A stretch of 24,049 nucleotides of DNA, from positions 1 through 24,049 of the forward strand of contig JAEDKN010000012.1 in assembly GCA_016295795.1 (NCBI GenBank), read 5' to 3'. A model generated the notes under the pieces. The model saw only the letters and a program-made list of their open reading frames with translations, did not search any database and was not told the origin of the DNA. This DNA is from Bacilli bacterium (GTDB lineage Bacteria > Bacillota_I > Bacilli_A > RF39 > UBA660). The translations under genes and the position numbers were made by a program. This document shows positions 1 through 7,578 of this stretch, piece by piece (the first letter of the stretch is position 1; the number at the start of each line of letters is the position of its first letter).

Positions 1-1
1 A

Positions 2-64
2 GATATAGATGGTTGGCCAAATGGTGGAACTGTTAATGGTATAACTGTAACATATGAAAGATAG
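2..64 (+). CDS. C-terminal tail of an unidentified upstream gene (partial)
   Basis: An open frame enters from the left edge and runs 20 codons (DIDGWPNGGTVNGITVTYER) to a TAG at 62-64. A Gly/Asn/Thr-rich beta-like tail would suit the end of a secreted or surface protein. The stop codon lies inside the stem of a strong hairpin terminator, which supports this being a real gene end. There is too little sequence to name it. Confidence 0.5.
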   Translation, partial: DIDGWPNGGTVNGITVTYER

Positions 65-80
65 TAAAACTATCTTTTTA
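57..80 (+). terminator. Rho-independent terminator
   Basis: AAAGATAGT (57-65) pairs perfectly with ACTATCTTT (69-77) across a 3-nt loop, and a T-run follows. It ends the transcript of the gene entering from the left edge. Confidence 0.8.
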
Positions 81-160
81 TATTGATAAATTTCTATAAA
101 TTAGTATTCAAAATCAAAAAAATATGTTATTATCTTATTATAGATAAGGAGTTTGATGAT

Positions 161-874
161 ATGAAAGATAGAGAAGTTAAAAAGCCAGTAAAAAACAAAA
201 AAGAGGCAAAGCGCGAATTAAACGAAAGGCAAAAGGCGGGGTTAACTATTATATTTGTTGCTGTAATATTTTTAATCATTGCATTCTTTGGAGCTCACAT
301 TTGGATTTCAACTATAAATTTTGGAATCAGTAATAATAACACCTCTATTTCAGGAGGAGGCTTTAATGCCGAGATTACAGATAACGACAAGAATATGAGC
401 GCAGAGGAAATATTTGAAAATATTTATTATAATGCTTTAGACAAACTTTCTCAAACTATCGCACATGGTAATACTTGGTTAGAAATTTGCCCTAATTCTC
501 AAGTGGAAATAGATGGGGAAATTTATATGAAGATTTGCAGCGACAAATACAATTCTATTGCTGATATTGAAGACGAACTTGAAAGTGTTGCTACTAAAAG
601 TTACATAGAAAATCTAATAGGCAAGGATTATATAGATAAAGATGGAGCTTTATATATTAGACCAATAAGTATTGATAAAGATGAAAGATATATAGAGATG
701 TCTTCTTATCTTGTTAAGACAAAGAAAAGTGATGAAATAATTTATTCAGTCAAGAGTAAATATGGTGATTTGGGATGTTCTGATTCTTGCGATTACTCTT
801 ATAAAGAACATAAATTCTCAATAGTAAAAGAAAATGGTGTTTGGCTAGTATCCGAATTTGAAATGCCATATTAA
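161..874 (+). CDS. membrane-anchored protein resembling the IseA DL-endopeptidase inhibitor family
   Basis: 237 residues. The start is the ATG at 161, nine bases after AAGGAG; the open frame continues upstream to a TTG at 83 but nothing there looks like a ribosome site. A Lys/Glu-rich cytoplasmic head (1-27) leads into one membrane segment (about 28-48) and an extracytoplasmic domain. That domain pairs a helix (SAEEIFENIYYNALDKL) with a strand-rich half containing GALYIRP and the closing ENGVWLVSEFEMPY. This order resembles IseA/YoeB proteins, which bind and inhibit NlpC/P60 cell-wall hydrolases; that family call is from memory and is not certain. Four cysteines lie in the outer domain, including a CSDSC pair late in the protein, so a disulfide is possible. 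The gene stands alone between two terminators. Confidence 0.65.
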   Translation: MKDREVKKPVKNKKEAKRELNERQKAGLTIIFVAVIFLIIAFFGAHIWISTINFGISNNNTSISGGGFNAEITDNDKNMSAEEIFENIYYNALDKLSQTIAHGNTWLEICPNSQVEIDGEIYMKICSDKYNSIADIEDELESVATKSYIENLIGKDYIDKDGALYIRPISIDKDERYIEMSSYLVKTKKSDEIIYSVKSKYGDLGCSDSCDYSYKEHKFSIVKENGVWLVSEFEMPY

Positions 875-877
875 TCT

Positions 878-905
878 AAAAGGATAATATAAATTATCTT
901 TTTCT
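878..905 (+). terminator. Rho-independent terminator
   Basis: AAAAGGATAAT (878-888) pairs with ATTATCTTTTT (893-903) with one G-U pair and a 4-nt loop; the 3' arm doubles as the U-run. Only 18 bases separate it from the next start codon, so the following operon needs either readthrough or a promoter inside the upstream gene. Confidence 0.7.
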
Positions 906-923
906 CTAATAAGGAGAATTGTT

Positions 924-2051
924 ATGAATGATGAATATAACTTAGAATTAGTAAAAGAACTCTTATCTAAAAATGACTATGTTTTATTAAATAAAATTAT
1001 AAATGGTATCATGAAAGCTGATAAGCATAATATCGATGATTTAGAGATAGTGAAATATCTTTCTGAGTGTGAAGCTCTAGCAATTGATTCTAGGGATGCG
1101 ATGAATAGGCTTTACCAACAATATAATGAAGAGCTTAAACAATCTTCAAATAATATCGAAACACTTGAAATTGAAGATGATGAAAAACAGGAACCTAGCG
1201 AAAGTTTTAATGAACGCAATATTTCTGATGAAAACTTAAATGAATCTTTAACTGTTTCTATTACTTATGAAGAGTATTTAACTAAAAAGTTCTCAGATTA
1301 TGGATTGACTGTAAGAGAAATATCGAAGTCAACAGATTATCCCCATATTTCTTTTGAAATAAATAACTTATCAAAACCATATATAGATAATTTGATGATA
1401 CAGCTATATAATGATGTAGTAGAAATTCCTGGTATAGGATTTGATTTGACTAAGCTAATATCTACTAAGGAAGAAATATTTACTGTTAATCTTTTAGATA
1501 ATGAAAATCTAGATATTGATAAAATAGATAAATTATTTAAGAAAGTAGAAGATGTAGTAGATGATACAGATAAAGATAGAAATTATGAAGAAGTTATGCC
1601 ATCAAATTTAAAAAACATGAAGTCTCAGTTTGTAAATGATGCGCCAGATATTCCTAAAGAAGACTTTAGAATAGGATACGCAAATTTTAATGGTACTGAT
1701 AATTTTTATGTAACTTCACCTAATAATAATGCGATGAGATTAACAGAAGAAATGGGATATATTCCAAGAAAAGTTTTATATGACGGAACAGTAGAAATAG
1801 AAACTTTTGGGGAAAATTTAGATGGTACTAAATTAGAAGAATCAAGTGTGCCTGTAGAAGAAATAGAAAACCTAAATAATGTTGTAAGAACAGAAGAGTT
1901 AAATAAATCTAAAGTTTTAACTTTAGGACCAAGACCAAATACTAATACGGAGTCAAACGCTGCATATGCAAATACGAAAAGTATAGTTTTAATAATAATG
2001 CTTATTATATTAGTAATCGTGGCAGTAACTTTTCTAACTATAAGAGGATAA
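924..2051 (+). CDS. hypothetical protein with one C-terminal membrane anchor
   Basis: 375 residues, starting at the ATG eight bases after AAGGAG (911-916). I do not recognise a family. Residues 1-75 look helical. Residues 75-105 are acidic and probably disordered. Residues 105-320 alternate strands and helices and carry a short glycine motif, EIPGIGFDL. A single hydrophobic segment at about 352-372 is followed only by IRG, so the protein is probably tail-anchored with nearly all of it in the cytoplasm. There is no signal peptide. The next gene starts one base after the stop and encodes a tiny two-span membrane protein, which suggests the two work together. Very high Asn/Lys/Ile content matches the neighbours and gives no sign of recent transfer. 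Confidence 0.8.
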   Translation: MNDEYNLELVKELLSKNDYVLLNKIINGIMKADKHNIDDLEIVKYLSECEALAIDSRDAMNRLYQQYNEELKQSSNNIETLEIEDDEKQEPSESFNERNISDENLNESLTVSITYEEYLTKKFSDYGLTVREISKSTDYPHISFEINNLSKPYIDNLMIQLYNDVVEIPGIGFDLTKLISTKEEIFTVNLLDNENLDIDKIDKLFKKVEDVVDDTDKDRNYEEVMPSNLKNMKSQFVNDAPDIPKEDFRIGYANFNGTDNFYVTSPNNNAMRLTEEMGYIPRKVLYDGTVEIETFGENLDGTKLEESSVPVEEIENLNNVVRTEELNKSKVLTLGPRPNTNTESNAAYANTKSIVLIIMLIILVIVAVTFLTIRG

Positions 2052-2052
2052 T

Positions 2053-2256
2053 ATGAATGAATTAACGAATGAAAAAAAATTAAATAATTATAAAAAAAGG
2101 AAGATACTTAGAATAATTATAATTATATCTTCTTTAACGACAATTGTATTGTCGATTCTTTCTTTAATTATAAAATTAAACATCATATATGCACTACTTG
2201 GCTTTATAATTACTACAGTATTAACTAAATACCGTAATAGTTTAAAAATAAAATAA
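2053..2256 (+). CDS. small two-span membrane protein, unknown
   Basis: 67 residues. The ATG is one base after the TAA of the previous gene, and the only ribosome-site candidate (AGAGGA) lies in the last codons of that gene, so translation is probably coupled. A basic head (KKLNNYKKRKILR) precedes two hydrophobic segments at about 19-41 and 44-61, and the tail is basic (KYRNSLKIK). By the positive-inside rule both ends should be cytoplasmic. No family is recognisable. Its size and coupling suggest a partner of the tail-anchored protein upstream. Confidence 0.6.
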   Translation: MNELTNEKKLNNYKKRKILRIIIIISSLTTIVLSILSLIIKLNIIYALLGFIITTVLTKYRNSLKIK

Positions 2257-2285
2257 AATTCAATAAGTATGATAAGAGGCCCGAT

Positions 2286-4037
2286 ATGCGAAAGAAAAAG
2301 AATAAAAATATAATAATTGGACTTTTATGTGTGATGTTAGTGTTTATGGGAATAGGATATGCACTAATCTCTCAAAATTTGACAATAAAAGGAATAGGAA
2401 ATGTAAAAGGTAAATGGGATGTACATATTAGTGATATAAAGCTCCTTAGTAAAACTGGTATGGCTGAAGATAAAAGTCACACTTTTAATAATTTGCTTGC
2501 AGAGTTTCAAACTGAAGTGTATGCGCCAGGAGATTCATTAGAATATGAGGTAACTGTGATAAATGCTGGTAATATAGATGCAGTAATAAATAATGTTACT
2601 GCTGAAATTACTGGCTCTCCAACTATCAAATTTAATGTGTCTGGTATAGAAAAAGGAGATAAATTGTTAAGTGGAGATACAAAAGCTATAATTATAACAA
2701 TAACTTTTGATAGTGAGGTTACATCGCTTCCAAGTATCAAGACATCAACATTAACAGTTAATATAGAGTGTGTTCAAGGAGATCAGAATGTAGAAAATGA
2801 ACAATTAGTGGTTTATCAACCTATTATGAAAGCTCACGAAGAACCTGTAAGCACTTCTTCATATTTCTTAGAGGGACCACTTACAAGATCGGAAATAGAG
2901 AGCATAAAGTTTACTAACACGAAAGTTGTTCCTAGCACAGCCTTGGGTAGTTTTGACGTATCGACTGATTCTAAAAAAGGAATAATGGCCTGGTATTATG
3001 ACGAAGATGGTGACAATTTATATGAATTAACAATAGGCCAAGATGGAGGGGTAATTGGAAATAGTGATATGAGTTATTTTTTCTCATCTCTTTCTAATTT
3101 AACAGAACTAGATTTAAAATGGCTTGATACAACTAATGCAACTATTATGTCTCGTATGTTTTATGGACTTACTAAAATAACAGAGTTAAATTTAAGTAAT
3201 TTCAATACATCTAATGTCACAGACATGAGTCGTATGTTTTACAATCTAAATAATTTAACTTCTCTTAATATTTCAAGTTTCGATACATCTAATGTTAAAT
3301 ATATGAATTCTATGTTTTATAATTTAAGTAATTTAACTTCACTAGATCTTTCGAATTTTAATACCTCTAACGTTGAATTGATGAATTCTATGTTTTATGG
3401 ATTAAGTAGTGTTACTAAATTAGATTTAAGTAATTTTAATACATCAAAAGTTACAGACATGAACAGGATGTTTTATTCAAATAGAAGTTTAGTAGAAATT
3501 GATTTAAGTAGTTTTGATACATCAAATGTTACGGATATGTCTCTTATGTTTATTGGCTCTAGTTCATTAAAACGACTAGATTTGAAGAACTTTGTTACTT
3601 CAAAAGTCCAAAATATGTCCGGTATGTTTCAAACTTGTTCATCTTTAGAGTATTTGAATGTTTCAAGTTTTAATACTTCGAGTGTTACAAATATGAGTCG
3701 AATGTTCTATGGACTTGCAAAGATTACTTCTTTAGAATTAACTAATTTTGACACTTCCGAAGTTGTTAATATGTCTAATATGTTTTCTGAGTCGAATTTA
3801 TTGGAAAATTTAAATTTAAGCAGTTTTGATACATCAAAAGTTACTGATATGACAAGAATGTTTTACAAATGTAGTAGTTTATCGAATCTTAATTTAAGTC
3901 AGGCTTCGTTTGGTGCAGTTACGGCAAATGGTGAAATTTTTACATCAGTTCCTTCAAACGTAACTATAACTATAAACTCTGCTTCTAAAGATTATATTTT
4001 AAATCTATTACCAAATGCTAATATAATAGAAGTTTAA
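2286..4037 (+). CDS. surface protein: export/beta-sandwich module plus BspA-type (DUF285) repeats
   Basis: 583 residues. A basic head and hydrophobic segment (about 8-30) form a signal peptide or anchor. Residues 30-165 are a beta-rich module (IGNVKGKWDVHIS, then APGDSLEYEVTVINAGN) of the kind seen in SipW/TasA-like secreted proteins. A linker (165-275) is followed by ten 26-residue repeats of the form F-[ND]-T-S-x-V-x-x-M-x-x-M-F, the signature of the BspA/DUF285 repeat family of gut and oral bacterial surface proteins. The C-terminus has no LPXTG motif, membrane segment or cell-wall domain, so attachment would depend on the N-terminus. The ATG follows AAGAGG. The next gene encodes a paralogue of the N-terminal module. 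A binding or adhesion role is inferred from the family only. Confidence 0.85.
   Translation: MRKKKNKNIIIGLLCVMLVFMGIGYALISQNLTIKGIGNVKGKWDVHISDIKLLSKTGMAEDKSHTFNNLLAEFQTEVYAPGDSLEYEVTVINAGNIDAVINNVTAEITGSPTIKFNVSGIEKGDKLLSGDTKAIIITITFDSEVTSLPSIKTSTLTVNIECVQGDQNVENEQLVVYQPIMKAHEEPVSTSSYFLEGPLTRSEIESIKFTNTKVVPSTALGSFDVSTDSKKGIMAWYYDEDGDNLYELTIGQDGGVIGNSDMSYFFSSLSNLTELDLKWLDTTNATIMSRMFYGLTKITELNLSNFNTSNVTDMSRMFYNLNNLTSLNISSFDTSNVKYMNSMFYNLSNLTSLDLSNFNTSNVELMNSMFYGLSSVTKLDLSNFNTSKVTDMNRMFYSNRSLVEIDLSSFDTSNVTDMSLMFIGSSSLKRLDLKNFVTSKVQNMSGMFQTCSSLEYLNVSSFNTSSVTNMSRMFYGLAKITSLELTNFDTSEVVNMSNMFSESNLLENLNLSSFDTSKVTDMTRMFYKCSSLSNLNLSQASFGAVTANGEIFTSVPSNVTITINSASKDYILNLLPNANIIEV
3123..3902 (+). repeat. 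ten in-frame 78-bp repeats (BspA/DUF285 type)
   Basis: Ten consecutive units of exactly 26 codons run without insertion or deletion. The first (LDTTNATIMSRMF...) is degenerate, and copies 2, 3, 8 and 10 are closest to consensus. The DNA copies differ mostly at third positions, which points to selection on the protein and not to a fresh DNA expansion. Confidence 0.9.
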
Positions 4038-4080
4038 ACAACAAATTTTTAATTTTAATGAAAAGGTATGAGAGGTGCTT

Positions 4081-5622
4081 ATGAAAAATAGAAAAACCAG
4101 AAATGTTATAATAGGACTTTTATGTTTAATGCTTGTTTTTATGGGGTTAGGATATGCTGTTCTTTCACAGAGATTAACTATAAATGCTATAGGTAATGTA
4201 AAAGGTAATTGGGATGTACATATCAGCAATATAGAACTAGTTAAAAATATTGGATTGGCAATTGATAAAAGCCATTCATATACTGATTTGAGTGCTCAAT
4301 TTGAAGCTGAGCTTTATGCTCCTGGGGATTCTTTGGAATATAAGATAACAGTAACAAATGCAGGAAATATAGACGCTATGTTAGATAAGGTGATTTTAGA
4401 AGAAGAAAATAATACTGATTCAATAAAAATATCTAATACTGCAGAAGAAGGACAATTTCTAGAAGCAGGTACAAGTATGGATTTTACTATTAAAATAGAA
4501 TTTAGCGATACTGCAACTAATATACCAGAGGGAGATAAAATAACGTATAATTTAGAACTTATATATAATCAAAACGATGGTAAAAGTATAGTTAGAACTG
4601 CTGAATTGAAAGTAGGCGATTATGTAAGATATAAATCTACTAAATCGGATGAATATCAAGGAATAGATAGTTCGATTGCTTATTATGCTTTGGGAGAAGA
4701 GAACGGATTTGGATACGCATCTGGAATTGCTAGAGATATTGATTCTGGAGATTGGAGAGTTTTAAAGATTGATGGTAGTAATATTACATTGATAAGTTCA
4801 TCTGCATCAAATCCATCTGCAAGAGAGTCAACTGGAGAAAACTCATATGGAAGACTATTATTAAAAGGAGAACAACTCTATAACAATGGAGTTGAAATAC
4901 TAAATAGACAATGTGATTATCTTTATACTACAGAATTTGGTAAAGCAAGAAGTGTAAATATTGAAGATATAAATGAATTGGTTGGTTATACACCAGCAAC
5001 GCCTACAAAGTATAAAATCACAAATCTAAATAATGCATATTTTCCAAATAGATATAGAGATGATTATGGTTCTGCCATAGATAGTGATACTCTTAATACA
5101 AGTGGATTTATGCCTAGTGTTGCTGGAATAAATACAGAATCCGATAACGCAACTTCTGGTGATTATTCTGGTGTATCAAGATATTTTTATACTGGTGCAT
5201 CTCAAGCAACAACATCACTTACGGTACATGATAATTCATATAAATATGCAGTCACAGAAGAAGCAAACGGTACTACTGTAATGGATTTAGTATATGGTGA
5301 TGATAGAACATCCACTAATGGTGCTGGATCATATTGGATCGCTACAAGAGCTATTCATTTTAATGGTTCACAAGCTTGGTTTACTATGTTTTATTTTAAT
5401 CCTACCGCAACAGAAGCAGTAACATATGATGGATATCCTTATTCAAGTGATAATTATGGTATTACGACAAGTTCTACTAAAGCAAACCAAAGAGCTCATT
5501 TCTTAAGACCTGTAGTAGAATTAAAATCTAATGTTAAGATTAATACAAAACTTATAGATCAAGATGAAGATGGAACTATTCAAGATGGTAGTAAAAGTCA
5601 GCCTTGGACTATATCGTGGTAA
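4081..5622 (+). CDS. surface protein: same export module plus DUF6273-like C-terminal domain
   Basis: 513 residues. I chose the ATG at 4081, spaced from GAGAGG; a GTG at 4075 is in frame but lies inside the ribosome site. Residues 1-100 align without gaps to the upstream gene: 63 of 93 residues identical from residue 8 to 100, including GNVKG-WDVHIS and YAPGDSLEY. The rest is a different domain that opens with AELKVGDYVRY, contains DWRVLKIDGSNITLIS and a long middle, and closes with SYWIATRAI and HFLRPVVELKSNVKI. This layout is common in gut Firmicute surface proteins annotated DUF6273 or pilin-like; the name is from memory. There is no sorting signal. A gap of 43 bases without a terminator suggests cotranscription with the upstream paralogue. 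Confidence 0.8.
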   Translation: MKNRKTRNVIIGLLCLMLVFMGLGYAVLSQRLTINAIGNVKGNWDVHISNIELVKNIGLAIDKSHSYTDLSAQFEAELYAPGDSLEYKITVTNAGNIDAMLDKVILEEENNTDSIKISNTAEEGQFLEAGTSMDFTIKIEFSDTATNIPEGDKITYNLELIYNQNDGKSIVRTAELKVGDYVRYKSTKSDEYQGIDSSIAYYALGEENGFGYASGIARDIDSGDWRVLKIDGSNITLISSSASNPSARESTGENSYGRLLLKGEQLYNNGVEILNRQCDYLYTTEFGKARSVNIEDINELVGYTPATPTKYKITNLNNAYFPNRYRDDYGSAIDSDTLNTSGFMPSVAGINTESDNATSGDYSGVSRYFYTGASQATTSLTVHDNSYKYAVTEEANGTTVMDLVYGDDRTSTNGAGSYWIATRAIHFNGSQAWFTMFYFNPTATEAVTYDGYPYSSDNYGITTSSTKANQRAHFLRPVVELKSNVKINTKLIDQDEDGTIQDGSKSQPWTISW

Positions 5623-5624
5623 TT

Positions 5625-5650
5625 AAAGCCTTATGGCTTTTTTTCTTTTT
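5625..5650 (+). terminator. Rho-independent terminator
   Basis: AAAGCC (5625-5630), loop TTAT, GGCTTT (5635-5640), then a T-rich tail. It ends the surface-protein operon. Confidence 0.85.
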
Positions 5651-5659
5651 AATTTTCTC

Positions 5660-5688
5660 TTGTATAAAACAAATTAATAATATATAAT
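5660..5688 (+). promoter_or_regulatory. sigma-A-type promoter of tig
   Basis: TTGTAT (5660-5665), a 17-base spacer, and a perfect TATAAT (5683-5688). Transcription should begin close to 5695, giving a very short leader before the GGAGG at 5701-5705. Confidence 0.7.
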
Positions 5689-5710
5689 AATAGAGATATT
5701 GGAGGTTATT

Positions 5711-6970
5711 ATGGCAAAGAAAGAAAACAAAAATGAAATCAAAATAAAAATAGAGGGAGAAAGCTGGCAAAAAGCTTTAGATAAAGCTTTTCAAAAGAAA
5801 AATAAAGATGTAACTATTCCTGGGTTTAGAAAAGGAAAAGCTCCTAAAGATATTTTTGTAAAAAAATATGGTATTGAGAGTTTGTACATTGATGCAAGTG
5901 ATTATGTAATAGAAGAAGCTTATACAAAAGCATTAGATGAATCTAAGCTTATTCCAGTTGTACAACCTAAGGTTGATATAACTAATATAGATGAATCTGG
6001 TATTGAATTTAACTTCACTATTATAACTAAGCCAGAAGTTAATATTAAAAAATATAAAGGACTAAAAATTACTAAAGACAAGGTAGAAGTTACAAAAGAA
6101 GAAATAGAACATGAAATTTCTCATATTTTGGAACGCTATACTGATCTTGTTACTAAAGAAGGAAAAGTAGAAAACGGCGATGTTGCGATAATCGACTTTG
6201 AAGGATTTAAAGATGGTGTTGCTTTTGATGGTGGTAAAGGTGAAAATTATGAACTAGAAATAGGAAGTGGTACTTTTATTCCTGGATTTGAAGAGCAATT
6301 AATAGGTATGTCTGCTGGAGAAGAAAAGGAAATAAATGTTACTTTCCCAGAAGAATATCCACAACCAGATTTAAAAGGACAGCCAGTTGTATTTAAAGTA
6401 AAAGTAAATGAAGTAAAAGAAAAAGTAAAACGTGAATTAGATGATGAATTATTTGAAGACTTAGCTATGGAAGGTGTTAATTCAAAAGAAACATTAGAAA
6501 AAGAAATAAAAGCTAATATTGAAGCTAATAAAGAGATGGATGCTGAAAATAAATATATAGATACTCTATTAGAAGAAGTTGGAAAAAATGTAGAAGTAGA
6601 TATTCCTGAAGAAATGGTAGATGAAGAAGTTGATAGACTAATGCATCGTTATGAAGAACAATTAAAAATGCAAGGAATATCACTTGATTTATACTATCAA
6701 TTCACTAGAACTACTGAAAAAGATTTAAAAGCTCAATTAGAAAAAGAAGCATATAATCATGTGTTATATCGTTTGATGCTTGAAGAATTAGCTACTCTAG
6801 AGAATATAGAAGTAACTGATGAAGAAGCAAATAAGGAAGCAGATACTTTAGCTGAAAAATATCAAATGAAGAAGGACGAGTTCTTAACAGCATTTGGTGG
6901 CATAGAAATGATCAAATATGATTTACAAATGCGTAAAGTAATAGATCTTCTAAAAGAAGCAAATAAATAA
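5711..6970 (+). CDS. tig: trigger factor (ribosome-associated chaperone and prolyl isomerase)
   Basis: 419 residues, close to the usual length of about 430. Trigger factor docks at the ribosome exit tunnel through protein L23, shields nascent chains and isomerises proline bonds. The ribosome-binding signature GFRKGKAP is at 38-45. The FKBP-type isomerase domain is at about 155-236 (VENGDVAIIDFEG, SGTFIPGFEEQLIGM, VVFKVKVNEV). The charged helical C-terminal chaperone arms fill the rest. I start at the ATG at 5711, five bases after GGAGG; a TTG at 5699 is in frame but lies upstream of the ribosome site. The gene has its own promoter and a strong terminator, so it is monocistronic. In many Firmicutes tig precedes clpX; here it does not. 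Confidence 0.97.
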   Translation: MAKKENKNEIKIKIEGESWQKALDKAFQKKNKDVTIPGFRKGKAPKDIFVKKYGIESLYIDASDYVIEEAYTKALDESKLIPVVQPKVDITNIDESGIEFNFTIITKPEVNIKKYKGLKITKDKVEVTKEEIEHEISHILERYTDLVTKEGKVENGDVAIIDFEGFKDGVAFDGGKGENYELEIGSGTFIPGFEEQLIGMSAGEEKEINVTFPEEYPQPDLKGQPVVFKVKVNEVKEKVKRELDDELFEDLAMEGVNSKETLEKEIKANIEANKEMDAENKYIDTLLEEVGKNVEVDIPEEMVDEEVDRLMHRYEEQLKMQGISLDLYYQFTRTTEKDLKAQLEKEAYNHVLYRLMLEELATLENIEVTDEEANKEADTLAEKYQMKKDEFLTAFGGIEMIKYDLQMRKVIDLLKEANK

Positions 6971-6981
6971 TTAAATTTTAG

Positions 6982-7012
6982 ACACAAGATAAAAAATATC
7001 TTGTGTTTTTAA
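6982..7012 (+). terminator. Rho-independent terminator of tig
   Basis: ACACAAGATA (6982-6991) pairs perfectly with TATCTTGTGT (6997-7006) over an AAAAA loop, followed by a T-run. Confidence 0.95.
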
Positions 7013-7028
7013 TTTTAAATGTTTTTTT

Positions 7029-7060
7029 TTGATTGAGAATGTGATAATATATATTAAGAT
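7029..7060 (+). promoter_or_regulatory. probable promoter, exact boxes ambiguous
   Basis: TTGATT (7029-7034) with TATTAA (7052-7057) at 17 bases, or TTGAGA (7033-7038) with TAAGAT (7055-7060) at 16 bases. Either would serve the following gene; I cannot choose between them. Confidence 0.4.
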
Positions 7061-7078
7061 AGTAAAGGGGAATCAAGT

Positions 7079-7567
7079 ATGGAAAAAGATAGTAATTCTA
7101 GTACTAATTTAGGGATATTTTATTTATTAATTATATTTTTTGTGATAATGATTTTTATTCCACCAATATTTAGGTTGATTATACCAAAAGAGGATAATAA
7201 TCCAATAAGTAGTTTAAAAACTTTATCTTGTGATTTACAAGAATCAGTTATGGAAAATAATGTAATTTTAAACATTACAACTCTCTATGACAATGATAAT
7301 ATTTCTACAATAAAATTTTCTTATTCTACTGATACACTACAAGACATAGGGGTTGTAAAAAAGAATAGTACATTTTTGACTGAACTTGATAATTTAAAAT
7401 ATATATCTGGTTCGGTTTTTGAACAAAGCGAAAATACCTACTATATTAAATTTGATTATACTTCGAATGATTTTTCTAATGAATATAGATTACAAAAATA
7501 CTCTGGAAATTTAGATGATCAGAAATTGTATTATGAATCAAAGGGTTTTACGTGTTCTATTAAATAG
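7079..7567 (+). CDS. hypothetical membrane-anchored protein with an outer Cys pair
   Basis: 162 residues; the ATG is eight bases after AAAGGGG. One hydrophobic segment (about 12-36) has a short, weakly charged head, so the rest is probably outside the cell. The outer part (about 40-162) is beta-rich and carries just two cysteines, C51 near its start (TLSCDL) and C159 near its end (GFTCSIK), which would suit one disulfide closing the domain. I recognise no family, though the Cys-framed layout recalls small uncharacterised envelope proteins of gut Firmicutes. It lies 11 bases before the phosphohexomutase gene with no terminator between, so the two are probably cotranscribed. Confidence 0.75.
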   Translation: MEKDSNSSTNLGIFYLLIIFFVIMIFIPPIFRLIIPKEDNNPISSLKTLSCDLQESVMENNVILNITTLYDNDNISTIKFSYSTDTLQDIGVVKKNSTFLTELDNLKYISGSVFEQSENTYYIKFDYTSNDFSNEYRLQKYSGNLDDQKLYYESKGFTCSIK

Positions 7568-7578
7568 GAGGAAAGATA

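Noticed and set aside
3123..3902. CRISPR-like array
   Set aside because: The regular 78-bp periodicity is a protein-coding repeat in one open frame, with no short identical repeats and unique spacers.
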